From Candidatus Peregrinibacteria bacterium UBA1369 (GTDB lineage: Bacteria > Patescibacteriota > Gracilibacteria > UBA1369), in the NCBI GenBank assembly GCA_002305925.1, contig DBRL01000017.1, positions 79,163-108,063 of the forward strand: a stretch of 28,901 nt of DNA, read 5' to 3'. Below are positions 26,794 to 28,901 of the stretch, piece after piece. Position 1 is the stretch's first letter; each line of letters begins with the position of its first letter. The notes under the pieces are model-generated. The model saw nothing but the letters and a program-made list of their open reading frames with translations. It was not told the origin of the DNA and searched no databases. Position numbers and translations under genes: made by a program.

Positions 26794-27571
26794 TTTTTAT
26801 ATTCCTATACTTCAAATATTCTTTTAGATTTGTATAAGGCGGTTTTCTTAATTTTGCGCTTCTTGCCATTTCGACGGTCATATAATTCATCCAAAAATCA
26901 TCGAAAATCTTTACGCCAAATTTTGAAAATGGCCCTGCACCTTCTTTGAGTTCGGCAATTTTTACACAAGAGCCAATATTTTTTGTATTTCCGCTTCCAG
27001 GTCGATCTTTGGCGATTTTGTATTTTTCCTGGACAATAAAATCAAAATCCTTTACCACTGATAGAATTTCCTCAAGATCATCAATCGTATAAACCTTATT
27101 TTCATCAATGAGTTCCTCTTGTTGAGTATAAATAACGCCTAAAATGTAATGCTTACTATATTCCTTGTACGGGAAAGTGATGTTTTTGTTTGAATCTCTA
27201 AATCTGAAATATCCGGTAAAAGCTCCAAGCGTAAATCCCGATACATCGCCGTTTTCTTTTCGATAAGTACTTTTTAGATCGAGAGCGATTTTTTGTTTAT
27301 CCTTAGTTATAAAAGTAACATCGGGATAATGATTTTGTTCGGCGCAAAAATGCATTTCAAAACCATTTTCTTTTGCAAATTTTTGTAAAACTGGAAACAT
27401 CATCAACTCAATGATTTTGGAAACAACCTTAGTATCAACGGAAATTGTATAAATATTTTTTGCTACATCTATAAATCCCTTAACCGACCAATCACCTGAA
27501 GGAGTGGCGAGGACTTTGCGAAAATCCTCCGTGTGTTTTAATAAACTTTTTTGAAAATTATCTAATTCCAT
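26786..27571 (-). CDS. EcoRV-family type II restriction endonuclease
   Basis: 261 residues, recognisably homologous to EcoRV over most of its length: YTISVDTKVVSKIIELMMFP, AEQNHYPDVTF, IALDLKSTYR, FTLGAFTGYFR and ILGVIYTQ align with the EcoRV sequence. Catalytic residues are present: Asp84 in NHYPD, Asp98 and Lys100 in LDLK, equivalent to EcoRV D74, D90 and K92. The recognition R-loop GSGNTKNIGS (192-201) differs at one position from EcoRV GSGNTTNIGS, so a GATATC-like target is likely. The enzyme would cut unmodified incoming DNA. It lies between the DUF5655-type gene and the methylase it overlaps. Confidence 0.93.
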   Translation of the reverse strand: MELDNFQKSLLKHTEDFRKVLATPSGDWSVKGFIDVAKNIYTISVDTKVVSKIIELMMFPVLQKFAKENGFEMHFCAEQNHYPDVTFITKDKQKIALDLKSTYRKENGDVSGFTLGAFTGYFRFRDSNKNITFPYKEYSKHYILGVIYTQQEELIDENKVYTIDDLEEILSVVKDFDFIVQEKYKIAKDRPGSGNTKNIGSCVKIAELKEGAGPFSKFGVKIFDDFWMNYMTVEMARSAKLRKPPYTNLKEYLKYRNIKNV

Positions 27572-27575
27572 AATG

Positions 27576-28490
27576 TTATTTGTTTAAATCATAACTTTGT
27601 TTAATAAGTGCGAAAACGGCTTCAAGCTCGCTTTCTTTTTCAAGTTTTACCTCATAATCGCCATTACCCCAATGCCCGATCATTTTCGGTTTTGTTAGGT
27701 CGCGTGCCAAACTTTGCGGGTCATTGAGCTGACCGCTTTTTACATTCAAGAAAATTTTAAGTCCATATTGTTTTACAACAATATCAGTAAAGTTTGTTGA
27801 TGTTTTATAGGCGATATATTTTGCTTTTGCCTCTTCAATAATATTTTCGTCCAACGATAAAATCTTTTCCCGCAAAGTTTGAAACAGATCAACTGTTTGT
27901 TTATCAATTCCAGCAAGGTGGTCGTCAATAGAATATGTTTTTTGCAATCGTTCTGCCTTTTCTTTTCCTTGTTTTGATTTTTTAACTATGCCCGATGTTG
28001 AAATTCTAACCTTTTGATAATTTTCCGGCTCAACGTATAAAATATTTTCATCGTAAATACGATAACGCAAAAGTTCAACATTTATCGGCAAAATGTCTGC
28101 CGTATCAAGGTCAAATTTATTATAGCTTTCAGCTATGCAAATAACGCGTGGCGAGTCCCAATCAATCTCAATGCCTATCTTTTTATTTTGACACAGAATT
28201 TCAAAATCGGCTTTGTGGTCGAGAAGCCAGCGCAAATATGAAAGTCCTTGATTGATGACATTGTCATTTTGATTTTTCTTGTATTCAATAATGCATGGCG
28301 AGCCGTTTTTATCTATGCCGAGAGTATCAATCCTGCCACCAAAACTTGTTGAGTATTCGTGAGCAAGAAAAACAATGTTTAAAATTTCCTCCAAGTTTGC
28401 CTCAAAAAGTTCTTGAAGGTTGCGCTCCAAATCCAGATCGCGAGCGACTAATTTTTTAACTACTGAATTGTTGATTTTGAATAGTGCCAT
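27576..28490 (-). CDS. DUF91-like nuclease-fold plus DUF5655 protein
   Basis: 304 residues, two parts. The N-terminal part has a PD-(D/E)XK-type core, as in DUF91/NucS relatives: EYSTSFGGRIDTLGID (Asp55), then CIIEYKKNQN (Glu69, Lys71) and INQGLSYLRWLLDHK. The C-terminal part, about 200-304, is DUF5655-like: VDLFQTLREKILSLDENI, YIAYKTSTNFTDIVVK, and KPKMIGHWGNGDYEVKLEKE. Proteins of this build are common beside restriction genes but their role is not settled. It starts 5 bases after the controller gene stop and ends 4 bases before the EcoRV-like start, so it is firmly inside the operon. Confidence 0.8.
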   Translation of the reverse strand: MALFKINNSVVKKLVARDLDLERNLQELFEANLEEILNIVFLAHEYSTSFGGRIDTLGIDKNGSPCIIEYKKNQNDNVINQGLSYLRWLLDHKADFEILCQNKKIGIEIDWDSPRVICIAESYNKFDLDTADILPINVELLRYRIYDENILYVEPENYQKVRISTSGIVKKSKQGKEKAERLQKTYSIDDHLAGIDKQTVDLFQTLREKILSLDENIIEEAKAKYIAYKTSTNFTDIVVKQYGLKIFLNVKSGQLNDPQSLARDLTKPKMIGHWGNGDYEVKLEKESELEAVFALIKQSYDLNK

Positions 28491-28495
28491 ATTTT

Positions 28496-28705
28496 TTATT
28501 TCATTAAAACATCAAGCGAAACGCCAAGCGCGTCCGCAATTTTTTTAACAGTATCAATAGTTGGATTTGGCGTCGCCCCTGCTTCAATTTTGGCGATAGT
28601 ATGAAAAGCCAAATCTGCCTTTTTTGAAAGTTGGTCCTGTGAAATACCGAGCTTGTTTCGGTATTTCTTTATATTTTCTGCGATTGTGGATTTTTCCTTT
28701 GACAT
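28496..28705 (-). CDS. XRE-family controller (C-protein-like) regulator
   Basis: 69 residues, a single helix-turn-helix: KYRNKLGISQDQLSKKADL then FHTIAKIEAGATPNPTIDTV and KKIADALGVSLDVLMK. Size and place, first gene of a type II restriction operon, fit C proteins, which delay nuclease synthesis until the methylase has acted. Palindromic half-sites lie just upstream of its ATG. A protein this small would act as a dimer. Confidence 0.88.
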   Translation of the reverse strand: MSKEKSTIAENIKKYRNKLGISQDQLSKKADLAFHTIAKIEAGATPNPTIDTVKKIADALGVSLDVLMK

Positions 28706-28711
28706 ATTCGT

Positions 28712-28730
28712 ATAGTTTTACTATGATAGT
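28712..28730. promoter_or_regulatory. Candidate operator of the XRE controller
   Basis: Three alternating half-sites, ATAGT-TTT-ACTAT-G-ATAGT, make two overlapping palindromes (28712-28724 and 28720-28730). They lie between the promoter and the controller ATG, in the leader, where binding would repress rather than activate. Confidence 0.5.
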
Positions 28731-28764
28731 TAGTAGTGATACAAATTATTTATTATCATTGATT

Positions 28765-28793
28765 AGTATATGAAATTTTTAGCTTTTAGTCAA
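28765..28793 (-). promoter_or_regulatory. Promoter of the restriction operon
   Basis: TTGACT (28793-28788), 17-bp spacer, TATACT (28770-28765) on the minus strand, with a leader of about 50 bases to the ATG at 28705. Confidence 0.7.
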
Positions 28794-28816
28794 ACGAAAT
28801 TAGGGAGTTCCTTGTC

Positions 28817-28901
28817 GTTGCCCGCGCACGGGTGGGTTGGGGCAAGGGCAACATCCTTTCATGTGGCGCATTTTGCGAAGCAAAATACAAATTCCGTCGG
28901 C
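28817..28901. repeat. Right-hand hairpin island and inverted copy of the 15-bp flanking repeat
   Basis: GTTGCCC/GGGCAAC (28817-28823 with 28846-28852), with an inner CCCG/CGGG, is followed by ATTTTGC-gaa-GCAAAAT (28870-28886) and then ACAAATTCCGTCGGC (28887-28901), the inverse of 23849-23863. The match may continue beyond the window edge. Confidence 0.75.

Noticed and set aside
1..28901. CRISPR array, tRNA or rRNA genes, transposase
   Set aside because: Looked for spaced direct repeats, TTCGAATC-type T-arm sequences and DDE or Tyr/Ser recombinase motifs; none seen by eye. A tRNAscan-SE and Rfam search would settle the RNA part.

Overview
The window looks like a bacterial chromosome segment. 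It has mostly short, close-packed genes, few clear Shine-Dalgarno sites, several near-leaderless sigma70-type promoters, and all three stop codons in normal use (so no UGA recoding). The mix of an S-layer-homology surface protein, many genes without recognisable function and imported defence cassettes suggests an uncultured lineage, perhaps Patescibacteria/CPR. That is inference: there is no rRNA, ribosomal protein or other decisive marker. No tRNA, rRNA or CRISPR array was seen. The backbone (about 1-7.4 kb and 10.9-21.5 kb) is moderately GC-rich; 7.8-9.5, 9.8-10.7, 21.6-23.1 and 23.9-28.8 kb are clearly AT-richer and hold defence-like or toxin-like genes, which suggests horizontal gain.

Left part (1-7.4 kb): the end of an unknown gene, a cupin, an MFS transporter, an unknown gene with an excellent promoter, a lysine/glutamate-rich protein with an internal duplication, a secreted SLH protein, a CNNM/CorC-type membrane protein with CBS domains, and a DEAD-box RNA helicase. 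From 7.8 to 11.7 kb lies an accessory stretch: a two-gene type II restriction-modification system (beta-class methylase resembling M.DpnIIB plus a PD-(D/E)XK protein), a zeta-toxin-like kinase with a small overlapping partner gene bracketed by a 57-bp perfect direct repeat, and a membrane-anchored NERD protein.

Centre (12.4-17.1 kb): the most unusual unit. One promoter (17089-17061) reads first into a 26-codon ORF ending in a Cys/Tyr/His-containing tail, then an inverted repeat, then a radical SAM/SPASM enzyme, a Tet(M)-like ribosomal-protection GTPase and a class I methyltransferase. The tiny ORF may be a modified-peptide precursor, or a leader peptide controlling a ribosome-protection operon; the two readings make different predictions.

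17.1-21.5 kb: a kinase-fold protein with a DUF2177 membrane protein, a divergent DUF1295 membrane protein, an MsrA whose N-terminus carries what look like the two ends of a collapsed MsrB domain, and an arsR-thioredoxin-permease operon whose promoter and operator can both be read.

Right part (21.6-28.9 kb): a caspase-fold protein probably split by a -1 frameshift, an HNH protein, a GC-rich palindrome-dense island, then a tight five-gene minus-strand operon: XRE controller, DUF91/DUF5655-type nuclease-like protein, an EcoRV homologue with catalytic and recognition-loop motifs intact, a Dam-family adenine methylase, and a DUF4209/HEPN-type protein. The operon is bracketed by the same 15-bp sequence in inverted orientation, each copy next to a GAA-triloop hairpin, as expected of a mobile or repeat-bounded defence cassette.
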